From the NCBI GenBank assembly GCA_902767315.1, contig CACXHB010000053.1:1-42968 (forward strand): 42,968 bases of DNA, written 5' to 3'. The number at the start of each line of letters is the position of its first letter. Within the stretch, counting starts at the first letter, position 1. The notes under the pieces are model-generated. The model was not told the origin of the DNA, searched no databases, and saw only the letters and a program-made list of their open reading frames with translations. Made by a program: the position numbers and the translations under genes. This stretch comes from an uncultured Eubacteriales bacterium (lineage in GTDB: Bacteria > Bacillota > Clostridia > Christensenellales > Aristaeellaceae). This document shows positions 15,066-24,558 of the stretch, piece after piece.

Positions 15066-15779
15066 ATGCAGGTACGTATTTATAAGGACGCCGCCACCGT
15101 AGCCAAGGCTGCCGCCGCCGTGTTCGCGGACGAAATCACCAAAAAGGACGGCTGCGTCATCGGTTTGGCCACCGGTTCCACCCCCGTGCCCACCTATCAG
15201 GAGCTGATTCGCCTGAACAAGGAAGGCGTTGTGGACTTTTCCAAGGTCATCAGCTACAATCTGGACGAATATGTGGGCCTGGCCCCGGATCATCCCTGCA
15301 GCTATCGCCGGTTCATGAACGAGCAGCTGTTTGACCACATCAACATCGACAAGGCCAACACCCATGTGCCCGACGGCCTGAAGTGCAACACCGCGGAATA
15401 CGAGGAAATGATTCATCAGGCGGGGGGCGTGGATCTGCAGCTGCTGGGCATCGGCACCGACGGACACATCGGTTTCAACGAGCCCGCGGACGAATTCGTC
15501 TACCCCACCAACGTGGTGAAGCTCACCGAAGGCACCCGCAAGGACAACGCCCGGTTCTTCAACAGCCTGGACGAAGTGCCCACCTCCGCCATCTCCATGG
15601 GCATTGGCACCATCATGTCCGCCCGTCGGATTCTGATGATTATCACCGGCAAGAACAAGGCCGACACCGTGGTGGCCGCCCTGAAGGGCCCCGTGGTGCC
15701 CCAGATGCCCGCTTCCATTCTGCGGATGCATCAGAACGTGCTGGTGCTGCTGGACGAGGACGCCGCCTCCAAGCTGTAA
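15066..15779 (+). CDS. nagB: Glucosamine-6-phosphate deaminase
   Basis: This 237-residue protein converts glucosamine-6-phosphate to fructose-6-phosphate and ammonia, feeding amino sugars into glycolysis. It shows the phosphate-binding ATGSTP (35-40), the catalytic Asp67 in YNLDEY, and GIGTDGHIGFNEP (128-140) with Asp132, His134 and Glu139. Length is normal for NagB. ATG 15066 is chosen because GAAGGAGTG upstream forms the ribosome site; the GTG inside it is not a likely start. A terminator follows, then a LacI-family regulator with its own promoter, a plausible but unproven controller of this sugar locus. Confidence 0.95.
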   Translation: MQVRIYKDAATVAKAAAAVFADEITKKDGCVIGLATGSTPVPTYQELIRLNKEGVVDFSKVISYNLDEYVGLAPDHPCSYRRFMNEQLFDHINIDKANTHVPDGLKCNTAEYEEMIHQAGGVDLQLLGIGTDGHIGFNEPADEFVYPTNVVKLTEGTRKDNARFFNSLDEVPTSAISMGIGTIMSARRILMIITGKNKADTVVAALKGPVVPQMPASILRMHQNVLVLLDEDAASKL

Positions 15780-15796
15780 TTGGAGCGCCAATGCAG

Positions 15797-15832
15797 GAAA
15801 ACCGCCGGGAAAGAACCACGGCGGTTTTCTTT
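15797..15832 (+). terminator. Intrinsic terminator after nagB
   Basis: GAAAACCGCCG (15797-15807) pairs perfectly with CGGCGGTTTTC (15819-15829), and a T-rich tail follows. It lies 18 nt after the nagB stop. Confidence 0.88.
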
Positions 15833-15847
15833 ACGTCAAAATGGGAC

Positions 15848-15876
15848 TTGACCGTTTCAGCAAATTGGGATACACT
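15848..15876 (+). promoter_or_regulatory. Promoter of the LacI-type regulator
   Basis: TTGACC (15848-15853), a 17-nt spacer and TACACT (15871-15876) form a good sigma-A promoter. The regulator's ATG follows at 15914. Confidence 0.7.
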
Positions 15877-15913
15877 GAAGAAACAAAATTGTTTTTGACT
15901 GGAGCGACTGGAA

Positions 15914-16921
15914 ATGTCGGTAACCATTAAGGACATTGCCCGGGAACTGGGGGTTTCCCCCGCCACGGTTTCTCTGGCCCTGAACGGCAGCAGCATGATC
16001 GGCCAGGAGACCACCCGGCGGGTGAAGGAAGCGGCGGAGCGCATGGGTTACGTGCGCAATCCCTACGCCCGTTCTCTGGTAAAGGGGCGCACCGGGGTGC
16101 TGGGGCTGGTGGTGGCGGAATTACGAACGCCCTTTTATGCCACCCTGGTACAGGACATCAGCCGGGCGGCCCAGGAGAAGGGATACGAGGTCAGCGTGGC
16201 CGTAAGCGACGACCAGGGGGCCACGGAATGGGCCAACATGCGCAGGCTGGTGCAGCACCGGGTGGAGGGGATTATGCTTTCCCCGGTGAACACCATGCCC
16301 CGGGATCCGGCGTATATGCGCTGGTTACAGGAAATGGACGTGCCCATGGTTTTTGCCGGGAGCCGGTATGTGGAAGTGGACGCGCCCTTTGTGACGCTGG
16401 ACATTTACGGGGGCATGCTGGATCTGACCCGGCGACTGACGGCCCAGGGAAATCGAAAATTTGTGCTGCTTTCCGGGGCGGAGGGCGTGGACACCATGGA
16501 TCAGCGGGTGGCCGGGTTCCGGGCGGGTCTGGCGGAAGCGGGGCTGGCCGGGCAGGTATGGTACACCGGGGACACGGGCTATGAAAGCGCCTATCGCCGG
16601 GTATTGGAAGCGCCCCGGGAGGAGCTGCCCCAGGTATTTATGTGCATCAACGACCTGATGGCTCTGGCGGCCATGAACGCCCTGGCCCGGCGGGGGCTGC
16701 GGGTGCCGGAGGATGTGGGCGTGGCCGGATTTGACGATGGGGTTTTCGCCCAGGTTTCCCCGGTATCTCTGACCACGGTGCATCTGGATCTTTCGGCCCT
16801 GACCGGGGCCATACTGGAGGCCATGTTACGCCGGCTGAACGGAGAAAGGGCATATCCCGCGACGATTCCCAGCCAGGCGATTTTGCGGCGATCCACCGAA
16901 AAAACAGAATCGAAAAACTGA
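15914..16921 (+). CDS. LacI-family transcriptional regulator
   Basis: This 335-residue protein has an N-terminal LacI helix-turn-helix (TIKDIARELGVSPATVSLAL, residues 4-23, then the hinge helix near 46-60) and a periplasmic-binding-protein-like ligand domain, including CINDLMALAAMNAL and DVGVAGFDD near the C-terminal part. Such proteins repress sugar-use genes until a sugar or sugar phosphate binds. Nearby candidates are nagB, the GH99-like gene and possibly itself. I did not find a convincing palindromic LacI operator next to its promoter. It ends just before the second hairpin element and is convergent with dnaE. Confidence 0.93.
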   Translation: MSVTIKDIARELGVSPATVSLALNGSSMIGQETTRRVKEAAERMGYVRNPYARSLVKGRTGVLGLVVAELRTPFYATLVQDISRAAQEKGYEVSVAVSDDQGATEWANMRRLVQHRVEGIMLSPVNTMPRDPAYMRWLQEMDVPMVFAGSRYVEVDAPFVTLDIYGGMLDLTRRLTAQGNRKFVLLSGAEGVDTMDQRVAGFRAGLAEAGLAGQVWYTGDTGYESAYRRVLEAPREELPQVFMCINDLMALAAMNALARRGLRVPEDVGVAGFDDGVFAQVSPVSLTTVHLDLSALTGAILEAMLRRLNGERAYPATIPSQAILRRSTEKTESKN

Positions 16922-16940
16922 AGGCGTGGGATACCGCCCA

Positions 16941-17021
16941 GGGGGGTGCGGGGGGAGCGGAGCTCCCCCCGCATTGCCCCCGGCGCCTCCCTTTTCCGCA
17001 GGAAAAGGGAGGCGTCGGGGG
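16941..17021 (+). repeat. Tandem GNA-loop hairpin element, copy 2
   Basis: Hairpin 1 repeats the 36-nt unit of 11928-11963 with one difference, in the loop (GGA instead of GCA); the 12-bp stem spans 16947-16958 and 16962-16973. Hairpin 2 again has a 21-bp stem (16977-16997 with 17001-17021, one G-T pair) and a GCA loop, but its sequence is unrelated to hairpin 2 of copy 1. The element again fills a spacer between convergent genes. Structure and loop type are conserved while the second stem has been replaced. Confidence 0.8.
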
Positions 17022-17029
17022 CGCATCCG

Positions 17030-20000
17030 TCACTTCAGCACCACGTTATCCGGGCCCAGCAGGGTTTCCAGGGCGGGGCGATTAAAATCCGGGCTGACCC
17101 AGTAATCGATGGGCGCGGCCAGGGTCTTTTTTGTTTCCGGGAAATACAGCACCACCCGGATGCCTCCGGGGGATTGGGAAAGCAGGCGCAGGGCGGAATC
17201 CATCTGATCTTCCCGCAGCTTGAGATACAGCCGGCGCACCTCCGGGCCGGGGGCGGGGTTCAGGGGCTTGGCGGAATCCAGCAGGAGCTTGATATCGTCC
17301 TCTTCCCGGACGGAGAGCTTCCCGGTGAGGATGACCGGCGCGTCCTGATTCAAAAGGCTGCTCACCCGGTCGTACACCTTGGGGAACACCAGCACCTCCG
17401 TCACGCCATAGAGATCCTCCAATTGCAGAAAGGCCATCATGTTTCCGGACTTGGTGGCCTTCATCTTTTTTTCGGCGATGAGGCCGCCCATGGACACGGA
17501 TTTCTGGTCGTAGCTGAGGCCGCCGTCGGGGGCTTCCTCCTTCAATTCGGACAGGAAGCGGGAATTGATTTCCATATTGGAGAGGGTCTGGCGATACTGA
17601 TCCAGGGGATGGCCGGAGATATACACGCCGGTGACCTCTTTTTCCATCTGCAAAAGGGTTTGCAGGGGGAATTCAGGCAGTGCGGGCAGGGGCGGGGGCG
17701 GCGGGGCGGCCTCCTCATCGAAGCCGAAGAGGGAGATCTGCCCGGCCACGGCGGTTTTGGCCTTTTTGGCCGCGCCGTCCATGGCTTTTTCGAAGACGTT
17801 GAGCTTCTGGGCGCGGTTGCCGGGCAGGGAGTCCATGGCGCCGGCGCGGATGAGGCTTTCCACGGCCTTTTTATTCACCATGGCGGCGGAGAGCCGGTCG
17901 ATGAAATCGTAGATATCCTGATAATTTCCGCCCCGGGTACGTTCCGCCACCAGGGCGGCGATGGCGGGATGGCCCACGTTTTTCACCCCCGCCAGACCGA
18001 AGCGGATGCCCTTTTCGCCGGAGGAAGTGGGGTTGACGGAGAACTTCGCCTGGGAAAAATTCACGTCCGGGGGCAGCACGGGGATGCCCTTTTTCCGGAG
18101 ATACTGGATATAGAAAGCCACCTTTTCCGAATTTCCGGAGACGGAGTTCATGGTGGCGGCCATGAATTCCGCGGGATAATGGCGCTTGAGCCAGCCGGTT
18201 TGCAGAGCCACCACGGCATAACCCGCGGCGTGGGGCTTATTGAAGGCATAGCTGGCGAAGGCGGTCATTTCTTCGAAGAGCTGGTTGGCGATTTCCTCGG
18301 AAACGCCGTTGCGCACGGCTCCGGGCACGGAGATCGTACCGTCCGGCTCCACCTTGCCATGGATGAAGATTTCCTTCTCTTTGGACATCACGTCGTGCTT
18401 TTTCTTGGCCATGGCCCGGCGCACCAGGTCGCTGCGGCCCATGGAATAGCCGGCCATATCCCGCACCATCTGCATGACCTGTTCCTGATACACCAGGCAG
18501 CCGTAGGTCACCTTGAGGATGGGCTCCAGCATGGGGTGGGCATATTTCACGGAGGAGGGATTCTGTTTTCCGGCGATGAACCGGGGAATGGAATCCATGG
18601 GGCCCGGGCGATAGAGGGAGATGGCGGCGATGATGTCCTCAAAATTGGCGGGCTTCATGTTGGTCAGGAAGCTGCGCATGCCCGCGCCTTCCAATTGGAA
18701 CACGCCGTCGGTTTCCCCGGCGGAGATCATCTGGAAGACCTCCGGGTCGTCCAGGGGGATGTCCTCCGGGGTCATTTTGGGGCCGCCTCCCTGGGCGATC
18801 ATTTCCAGGCTATCGCCGATGACCGTCAGGGTGCGCAGGCCCAGGAAGTCCATTTTCAGAAGGCCCAGGGCCTCCAGGGTGCCCATGGGAAACTGGGTGG
18901 TAATAACCTCGTCGTTGGTTTGCAGGGGCACGTATTCGTCCACGGGGCGGCTGGTGATGAGCACGCCGGCGGCGTGGGTGGAGGCGTGGCGGGGCATGCC
19001 CTCCAGGGTGCGGGCGATGTCGATGAGCCGCTTCACCTGGTCGTCCCCTTCATAGAGCCGGCGCAGTTCCTGGGAGACGGACAGGGCCTTCTCCAGGGTC
19101 ATGCCGATTTCCATGGGCACCAGTTTGGCCACCGCGTCGGTTTGCTGATAAGACATATCCATCACCCGGCCCACATCCCGCACGGCGGCCTTGGCGGCCA
19201 TGGTGCCGAAGGTGATGATCTGGGCCACGTGATCCGCGCCATAGCGCCGGGCCACGTATTCGATGACCTCGCCCCGGCGTTCGAAATCGAAATCAATATC
19301 GATATCGGGCATGGAGATGCGCTCCGGGTTCAGAAAGCGTTCGAAGAGCAGGTCGTATTTCAGGGGATCGATGCCGGTGATGCCCAGCAGGTAGCACACG
19401 ATGGAGCCTGCGCCGCTGCCGCGACCGGGGCCCACCAGAATGCCATGCTGTTTGGCGTAATTCACATAATCCCAGACGATGAGGAAATAATCGTCGAAGC
19501 CCATTTTCCGGATAACGTCCAGTTCGTATTCCAGGCGGGACTGCACGTCCTGCCGGGCGGGGTCGTACCGATTGGGCAGGCGTTCCCGGCAGAGCTTTTC
19601 CAGATAGGCGGGGGCGCTTTTTTCCCCTTCGGGCAGGGGATATTTAGGCAGATGCCGGGTGGAGAAATCGAATTCCACATGGCAGCGCTTGGCGATTTCA
19701 TCGGTGCGGGCGATGGCGTCGGCGAAGGCGGGGAATTTTTCCAGCATTTCCGCCTCGCTTTTGACGTACATTTCGTCCGTATGCATGCGCATGCGGTTTT
19801 CATCGGAGAGGGTTTTGCCCGTCTGGATACACATGAGGATTTCCTGGGCAAAGGCGTCCTGGCGGGTGAGATAATGGCAGTCGTTGGTGACCACCAGGGG
19901 AATGTCCATTTCCCGGGCCAGGCGTACCAGAGATGGGAGCACCTGTTTTTCATCCGGCAGGGAATGGTCCTGCAATTCGATGAAGAAGTTATTCCGGCCG

Positions 20001-20485
20001 AAAAGGTCCAGATACCGCTGGGCGGCGGCGCGGGCGTCTTTTTCCCGGCCGTCCAGCAGCGCCCGGGGAATTTCCCCGGAGAGGCAGGCGGACAGGGCGA
20101 TGAGGCCCCGGCTGTACTTTTGCAGAAGCTTCAGATCCACCCGGGGGCGGTAATAGAAGCCCCGGGTGAAGCCGTCGCTTACCAGTTTGATGAGGTTCTG
20201 ATAGCCCTCCTGGGTTTCGCACAGCAGCACCAGGTGGTTATATTCCCGGGCGGCGGAGGTTTTATCGTCCATATCCGGGCAGACGTACACCTCGCAGCCG
20301 ATGACCGGGTGAACGCCCGCGTCCTTCATGGCCCGGTAAAAATCCACCACGCCGTACATGGCCCCGTGATCGGTAATGGCGCAGCTTTCCATGCCCAGTT
20401 CCTTGATGCGTCCGGCCAGCTGTTTGATGCGGCAGGCCCCGTCCAGCAGGGAATATTCGGTATGCAGATGCAGATGTGCAAACAT
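17030..20485 (-). CDS. dnaE: DNA polymerase III subunit alpha
   Basis: This 1151-residue protein is a DnaE1-type replicative polymerase. It opens with a PHP domain (HLHTEYSLLDG at 5-15, ITDHGAMYG near 37-45). It then carries the polymerase core with the catalytic acidic motif PDIDIDFD near 390-400 and GPGRGSGAGS just before it, helix-hairpin-helix and fingers regions, and a C-terminal OB-fold (GGLIAEKKMK to VTEVLVFPKVYDR). Length is normal. No proofreading exonuclease domain is inserted, so it is not PolC. AAGGAGCGCACGCC precedes the ATG. It is the last gene of a minus-strand run and follows the spore lipoprotein by 54 nt. Confidence 0.97.
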   Translation of the reverse strand: MFAHLHLHTEYSLLDGACRIKQLAGRIKELGMESCAITDHGAMYGVVDFYRAMKDAGVHPVIGCEVYVCPDMDDKTSAAREYNHLVLLCETQEGYQNLIKLVSDGFTRGFYYRPRVDLKLLQKYSRGLIALSACLSGEIPRALLDGREKDARAAAQRYLDLFGRNNFFIELQDHSLPDEKQVLPSLVRLAREMDIPLVVTNDCHYLTRQDAFAQEILMCIQTGKTLSDENRMRMHTDEMYVKSEAEMLEKFPAFADAIARTDEIAKRCHVEFDFSTRHLPKYPLPEGEKSAPAYLEKLCRERLPNRYDPARQDVQSRLEYELDVIRKMGFDDYFLIVWDYVNYAKQHGILVGPGRGSGAGSIVCYLLGITGIDPLKYDLLFERFLNPERISMPDIDIDFDFERRGEVIEYVARRYGADHVAQIITFGTMAAKAAVRDVGRVMDMSYQQTDAVAKLVPMEIGMTLEKALSVSQELRRLYEGDDQVKRLIDIARTLEGMPRHASTHAAGVLITSRPVDEYVPLQTNDEVITTQFPMGTLEALGLLKMDFLGLRTLTVIGDSLEMIAQGGGPKMTPEDIPLDDPEVFQMISAGETDGVFQLEGAGMRSFLTNMKPANFEDIIAAISLYRPGPMDSIPRFIAGKQNPSSVKYAHPMLEPILKVTYGCLVYQEQVMQMVRDMAGYSMGRSDLVRRAMAKKKHDVMSKEKEIFIHGKVEPDGTISVPGAVRNGVSEEIANQLFEEMTAFASYAFNKPHAAGYAVVALQTGWLKRHYPAEFMAATMNSVSGNSEKVAFYIQYLRKKGIPVLPPDVNFSQAKFSVNPTSSGEKGIRFGLAGVKNVGHPAIAALVAERTRGGNYQDIYDFIDRLSAAMVNKKAVESLIRAGAMDSLPGNRAQKLNVFEKAMDGAAKKAKTAVAGQISLFGFDEEAAPPPPPLPALPEFPLQTLLQMEKEVTGVYISGHPLDQYRQTLSNMEINSRFLSELKEEAPDGGLSYDQKSVSMGGLIAEKKMKATKSGNMMAFLQLEDLYGVTEVLVFPKVYDRVSSLLNQDAPVILTGKLSVREEDDIKLLLDSAKPLNPAPGPEVRRLYLKLREDQMDSALRLLSQSPGGIRVVLYFPETKKTLAAPIDYWVSPDFNRPALETLLGPDNVVLK

Positions 20486-20539
20486 GGCGTGCGCTCCTTA
20501 TGTAAGTGCCCCGGAAAGGCGCGCTTCCCGGGGAAAAAT

Positions 20540-21052
20540 TCAGCGAAGGGTGGTGATATTCCGAACGATGCCCACGATGTCGTCCTTGAAATCCTCAAAG
20601 GCGCCGCCGCCGCGGACCCGGTCGGAAATTTCAAAGATTTTGTTGACGTCCTCTTCCGTGGCGGTGACGGCCACCACCTGGATATTGGGGTCGGCCTGCT
20701 TCACCAGGCCGGAGATCATTTCCCGGATGCGGTCGGTCATTTCCCCCTGATAGGCGGCATCGAATTTTACGCCCACAAGAGCGGTATTGCCGGAGATGGT
20801 GACCCGGGATTCCGAAACCTCGGAGAGCTGGTTGATGGACTGCTCCACCTTCTGGGCCTCGGTCTGCCAGTTGAAGGCCTGGCCGCTGGTTTTATCCACG
20901 CTGCCGGGGATGCCGGTGGGCTCCGCGGTCACGGCGGACTGGGCGGCGGGAGCGGCGGTGGTTTCCGCCTGGTCGCCGGCGTTCATGCAGCCGGCAAGGG
21001 ACAGGGTCAGGCTCAGGGCCAGAAGCAGCGTTGCAAATTTGCGTACGAACAT
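20540..21052 (-). CDS. YhcN/YlaJ-family sporulation lipoprotein
   Basis: This 170-residue protein has an N-terminal signal sequence ending in a lipobox (LSLAGC), then a low-complexity Ala/Thr-rich linker, then a YhcN/YlaJ-like domain with VSESRVTISGNTALVGVKF and a C-terminal ISDRVRGG segment. In Bacillus such lipoproteins are made in the forespore and found in the spore inner membrane, so the gene suggests a spore-forming ancestry. ATG 21052 is preferred: AAGGAGG lies 10 nt upstream, while an ATG four codons earlier is nearly fused to it. It sits between the nucleoside kinase and dnaE genes. Confidence 0.82.
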   Translation of the reverse strand: MFVRKFATLLLALSLTLSLAGCMNAGDQAETTAAPAAQSAVTAEPTGIPGSVDKTSGQAFNWQTEAQKVEQSINQLSEVSESRVTISGNTALVGVKFDAAYQGEMTDRIREMISGLVKQADPNIQVVAVTATEEDVNKIFEISDRVRGGGAFEDFKDDIVGIVRNITTLR

Positions 21053-21125
21053 GAATCTCATTCCTCCTTGCGCCTTTATTGTGCGCAATTGGAGGCAATC
21101 TATCCATGAAAATCCGGCAGAATTT

Positions 21126-22763
21126 TTATTGATAGAAACAGCAGCCGCCGATGAATTCCCGGAGAATGGAGTTCACGGGGATTTCGGCTTCCACATCGCC
21201 GGTATGGAAATAATTCAGGAACTTTACCAGCCGGCGGGCCCGGGTATAGCAGGGGCTATCCGGGGTGACGGCCCGGAGCACGGGATAGACGTATTTTTTC
21301 ATGACGGGCAGTTCGTACACCAGGGAGGTATTGAACATCACGTCCGCCTGTTCCTGGAAGGGGAAGATATACTTCTCCTCCCCCCGGCGCACGCTGTCCC
21401 AGCCGCGCATGGTTTCCTCCGGAGCGGTGCCCCGGAACAGGTAATCCCGCACGATGCGCCGGAGCAGCCGGGCGTCGGTGGTGCGGATGCGGTTATGGTC
21501 GTCCAGGTTCAGGGTGGTCAGCGCCGAGACGTAGATTTTGAACTTCATATCCCGGGGCACGGCGGAGGTGAGCCGGTCGTTGAGGCCGTGAATGCCCTCG
21601 ATGATGATGGGCTGGCCCTCTTCCACGGAAAGGGCGTGGGTTTCCGCCTTTCGTTTGCCGGAGACGAAATCGAATTCCGGGGCCTGGATGGTTTCTCCCC
21701 GCAAAAGCTGCAGAAGCTGTTCGTTCAGCAGGTCCAGATCCAGAATATCGATGCGCTCCAGATCCCGGGTGCCGTCGGGCTCCAGGGGAATCTGGTCCCG
21801 ATTGATGTAATAATCGTCCAGGGAGATTTTCACCGGGCGCAGGCCCAGCACCTTCAGGGCGATGCGCAGCCGATGGGAGAAGGTGGTTTTTCCGGAGGAG
21901 GAGGGGCCGGCGATGAGCACCACCCGGGCTCCGGAGGCCGCGAACTGATCGGCAATTTGGGAAACGGAGCGTTCCTGCAGGGCCTCGTTGACCCGGATGA
22001 ATTCCCGGATGCTGCCGTTATCCATCATTTCGTTGAGATCAGCCACGTTTTCGCAGCCGAGGATGCGGTTCCAGCGGGCGGATTCGGCGAAGGTATGCAC
22101 CAGTTTGGGCAGGTCCCGGAATTTCGCCGGGCGGGAGGGATCCTGCCGGTCGGGCATCATCAGCACCATGCCGGGATAATACAGGATCAGATCGTGCACG
22201 GAAACAAAGCCCGCCGAGGGGGCCATTTCCCCATAGAAATATTCCCGCATGCCGTCCAGTTCGTAGAAGGTGAAATGTTCATAGGGGCGGTATTGCAGCA
22301 GGCGAACCTTATCATTCTGGCCCAGAGAACGGAAATATTCCGCGGCTTCGGCCTTTGTGGAGGCAAAGCGTGTGATGGGCGCGTCCTGCGCCACCAGGGA
22401 CTGCATGGCCTCCCGGATGGAACGCACCTGAGAGGAGGTCAGGGTCTGGTTGGGCACATAGGCGTAGAGGCCGTCCCCCAGGGAATGCTCGATGCGCACC
22501 CGGGTTTCCGGGCCCAGAGCCCGGCGGGCCGCCGCCAGCAGCAGAAATTGCAGGGTGCGTTCATAGATGCGCCGGCCTTCCTCGTCCTGCAGGGTGAGTA
22601 CCCGCACCTCCGCGCCGCCTTCGGCCTGAGCGTTCAAAGAAAGGGTCGCGCCCCGGTGGCTGACGCCGAGAGCGCCTTTTTCCAGGCCCAGTTCCTTCAG
22701 CAGGGAAAGATAGGTCACGCCGCCGGGACAGGAAACCTCCCGGCCGTTGATGGTCAGTTTCAT
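21126..22763 (-). CDS. TGS-domain nucleoside (uridine) kinase
   Basis: This 545-residue protein joins an N-terminal TGS-like and threonyl-tRNA synthetase editing-like region (about 1-260) to a C-terminal uridine kinase/phosphoribulokinase-type P-loop domain. The P-loop GPSSSGKTT lies near 286-294, followed by LDDYY, FDF and IIIEGIHGLND. Clostridial proteins of this layout are annotated as nucleoside kinases; the first half probably does not edit tRNA. ATG 22763 is preferred over the GTG three codons earlier, which is part of the GAGGTGA ribosome site. It follows tsaD by 32 nt. Confidence 0.87.
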   Translation of the reverse strand: MKLTINGREVSCPGGVTYLSLLKELGLEKGALGVSHRGATLSLNAQAEGGAEVRVLTLQDEEGRRIYERTLQFLLLAAARRALGPETRVRIEHSLGDGLYAYVPNQTLTSSQVRSIREAMQSLVAQDAPITRFASTKAEAAEYFRSLGQNDKVRLLQYRPYEHFTFYELDGMREYFYGEMAPSAGFVSVHDLILYYPGMVLMMPDRQDPSRPAKFRDLPKLVHTFAESARWNRILGCENVADLNEMMDNGSIREFIRVNEALQERSVSQIADQFAASGARVVLIAGPSSSGKTTFSHRLRIALKVLGLRPVKISLDDYYINRDQIPLEPDGTRDLERIDILDLDLLNEQLLQLLRGETIQAPEFDFVSGKRKAETHALSVEEGQPIIIEGIHGLNDRLTSAVPRDMKFKIYVSALTTLNLDDHNRIRTTDARLLRRIVRDYLFRGTAPEETMRGWDSVRRGEEKYIFPFQEQADVMFNTSLVYELPVMKKYVYPVLRAVTPDSPCYTRARRLVKFLNYFHTGDVEAEIPVNSILREFIGGCCFYQ

Positions 22764-22795
22764 GGGATTCACCTCGTTTTCGCCCGGGGCGGGAC

Positions 22796-23854
22796 TCAGA
22801 ACATGCGAATGGAGGGCATGGCGTTGAGGGTCAGCTCCGCGGGCTCATGTCTTAGAAGATCATAATAGGCCGCCGCGCCGATCATGACGGCGTTATCGGT
22901 GCACAGGCCCTTGGGGGGGATGAACACCTTCAGCCCCGCGGCCGCGCCCCGGCGGGCGATTTCCCGGCGCAGGAGGCTGTTGGCCGCCACGCCGCCGGCG
23001 ATGGCCAGTTTATCCGCCCCGGTATCCACGGCGGCGGCCACGGCCTTTTCCGTCAGCGCGTCCACCACGGCCCGGCGGAAGGAGGCCGCGAAATCCGCGG
23101 CGTTGATCTCCCCGCCCTGCTGGCGGATATGATGGGCCTGATTGATGACGGCGGTTTTCAGCCCGGAGAAGGAGAAATCGTACTTCCCGGGGGTTTTCAC
23201 GTGGGGAAAATGGTAGGCCTGGTCGTCGCCCTCCTCCGCCAATTTATCCAGCAGGGGGCCGCCGGGATAGGGAATTTCCAGCACCCGGGCCACCTTATCG
23301 AAGGCTTCGCCGGCGGCGTCGTCCCGGGTGGCGCCCAGGGTTTCGTATTCCCCATAGCGCTTTACCAGCACGATATGGCTATGGCCGCCGCTGGCCACCA
23401 GAGAGACGAAGGGGGGCTCCAGATCCGGGCTGGCGATATAATTGGCGCTGACGTGGCCTTCGATATGGTTCACAGCGATGAGGGGCAGATCCCGGGCATA
23501 GGCGAAGGCCTTGGCCCAGCTGACCCCGGTCAGCAGCGCACCCACCAGCCCCGGGCCGCAGGTGACGGCCACGGCGTCGATCTCGTCTATGGTCATGTTT
23601 GCCTGGGCAAGGGCCTGATCCAGCAGGGGATCCAGGGCTTCCACGTGCATGCGGGAGGCGATTTCCGGCACCACGCCGCCATACAGGGCGTGCACGTCGA
23701 TTTGTGAGGCGATGGCGTTGGAGCGCATGACGCGCCCGTTTTCCACCACGGCCATGGCGGTTTCATCGCAGGAGGATTCCACCGCCAGAATGCGCACGGT
23801 GTCCTTCTGCCGCAGGGCCGCGGCCTTTTCCCGCATGCGGGACTGATAATCCAA
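22796..23854 (-). CDS. tsaD: tRNA threonylcarbamoyltransferase TsaD
   Basis: This 352-residue protein transfers the threonylcarbamoyl group in making t6A37 of ANN-decoding tRNAs. It shows VESSCDET (25-32), the iron-binding NHIEGH (129-134), ASGGHSH, the YPGGP segment and a C-terminal AIAGGVAANS plus CTDNAVMI. Length is slightly above the usual 335-345 because of a short N-terminal addition. The start is TTG, with AAGGTGA upstream. It begins 6 nt after the TIGR01906 gene ends, so the two are in one operon. TsaB and TsaE are not in the window. Confidence 0.96.
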   Translation of the reverse strand: MDYQSRMREKAAALRQKDTVRILAVESSCDETAMAVVENGRVMRSNAIASQIDVHALYGGVVPEIASRMHVEALDPLLDQALAQANMTIDEIDAVAVTCGPGLVGALLTGVSWAKAFAYARDLPLIAVNHIEGHVSANYIASPDLEPPFVSLVASGGHSHIVLVKRYGEYETLGATRDDAAGEAFDKVARVLEIPYPGGPLLDKLAEEGDDQAYHFPHVKTPGKYDFSFSGLKTAVINQAHHIRQQGGEINAADFAASFRRAVVDALTEKAVAAAVDTGADKLAIAGGVAANSLLRREIARRGAAAGLKVFIPPKGLCTDNAVMIGAAAYYDLLRHEPAELTLNAMPSIRMF

Positions 23855-23860
23855 GGAAAT

Positions 23861-24535
23861 TCACCTTCCTTTGCTTTGCAAAAACAGATCGCCCGAAAAG
23901 CACCACAGGGCCAGGGGCGCGGCCAGGGCCGCCAGCGCGGAACGCAGGCCCAGCACCCGGGCCAGGGCCCCGAAGAATTCCTCCGGCAGCATGCGAATCA
24001 TCAGGTCGGTTTCCGGGTTCAAAAGCCACAGGTCGTTATTGAAGAGGATATGATGGAGGAGGCTGAAGGCATACCCGAAATCCCGCGCGGCCCAGAGGGC
24101 CAGGGCCCCGGCGGCCAGCGCCAGCACAAGGGCGCTGCCCAGGGCGGAAACGCGCAGAAAACGCCGGCGGCGGGGAGCAAAACAGAACCCCAGCCCCAGA
24201 AGCGCCAGTCCAGAGATTCCCAAAAGGGCCATGACATGGCGGCCCAGGGAAAACAGGGCGTACACATCCTGCATATGGGCCTTTTCCCGGGCGTTGAATT
24301 CCGAGACGGAATCCAGGGCGTGAGCGTCGCCGGAGAGGTACGCGCCCAAAGCGTTATCCAGTTTTTCCATGGCGGCCCGATCTATGCCGGGGTCGATTTC
24401 CAGCTGCACCTGAGTTTTATAATAGAGCTTCCCGCTGACGGCGGAGGCCATGAAGGCGGAAAGGGCCAGGCACAGGGAAAAAAGCACGGCCCCCAGGATT
24501 CCCATGAGGGTGGTGAGAACGGAATGATTTCGCAA
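23861..24535 (-). CDS. TIGR01906-family integral membrane protein
   Basis: This protein of about 224 residues has a hydrophobic helix at each end and two in the middle. Marks of the TIGR01906/DUF1461 family are FNAREKAHMQDVYALF in the extracytoplasmic part and FSLLHHILFNNDLW with DLMIRMLPEEFF near the C-terminus. Its function is unknown across the family. TTG 24535 fits best: GGGAGGA stands six bases upstream. A longer reading would start inside the preceding hairpin. It lies between prfB and tsaD. Confidence 0.82.
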   Translation of the reverse strand: MRNHSVLTTLMGILGAVLFSLCLALSAFMASAVSGKLYYKTQVQLEIDPGIDRAAMEKLDNALGAYLSGDAHALDSVSEFNAREKAHMQDVYALFSLGRHVMALLGISGLALLGLGFCFAPRRRRFLRVSALGSALVLALAAGALALWAARDFGYAFSLLHHILFNNDLWLLNPETDLMIRMLPEEFFGALARVLGLRSALAALAAPLALWCFSGDLFLQSKGR

Positions 24536-24558
24536 GAAAGTTCCTCCCGTGTTTTTTC

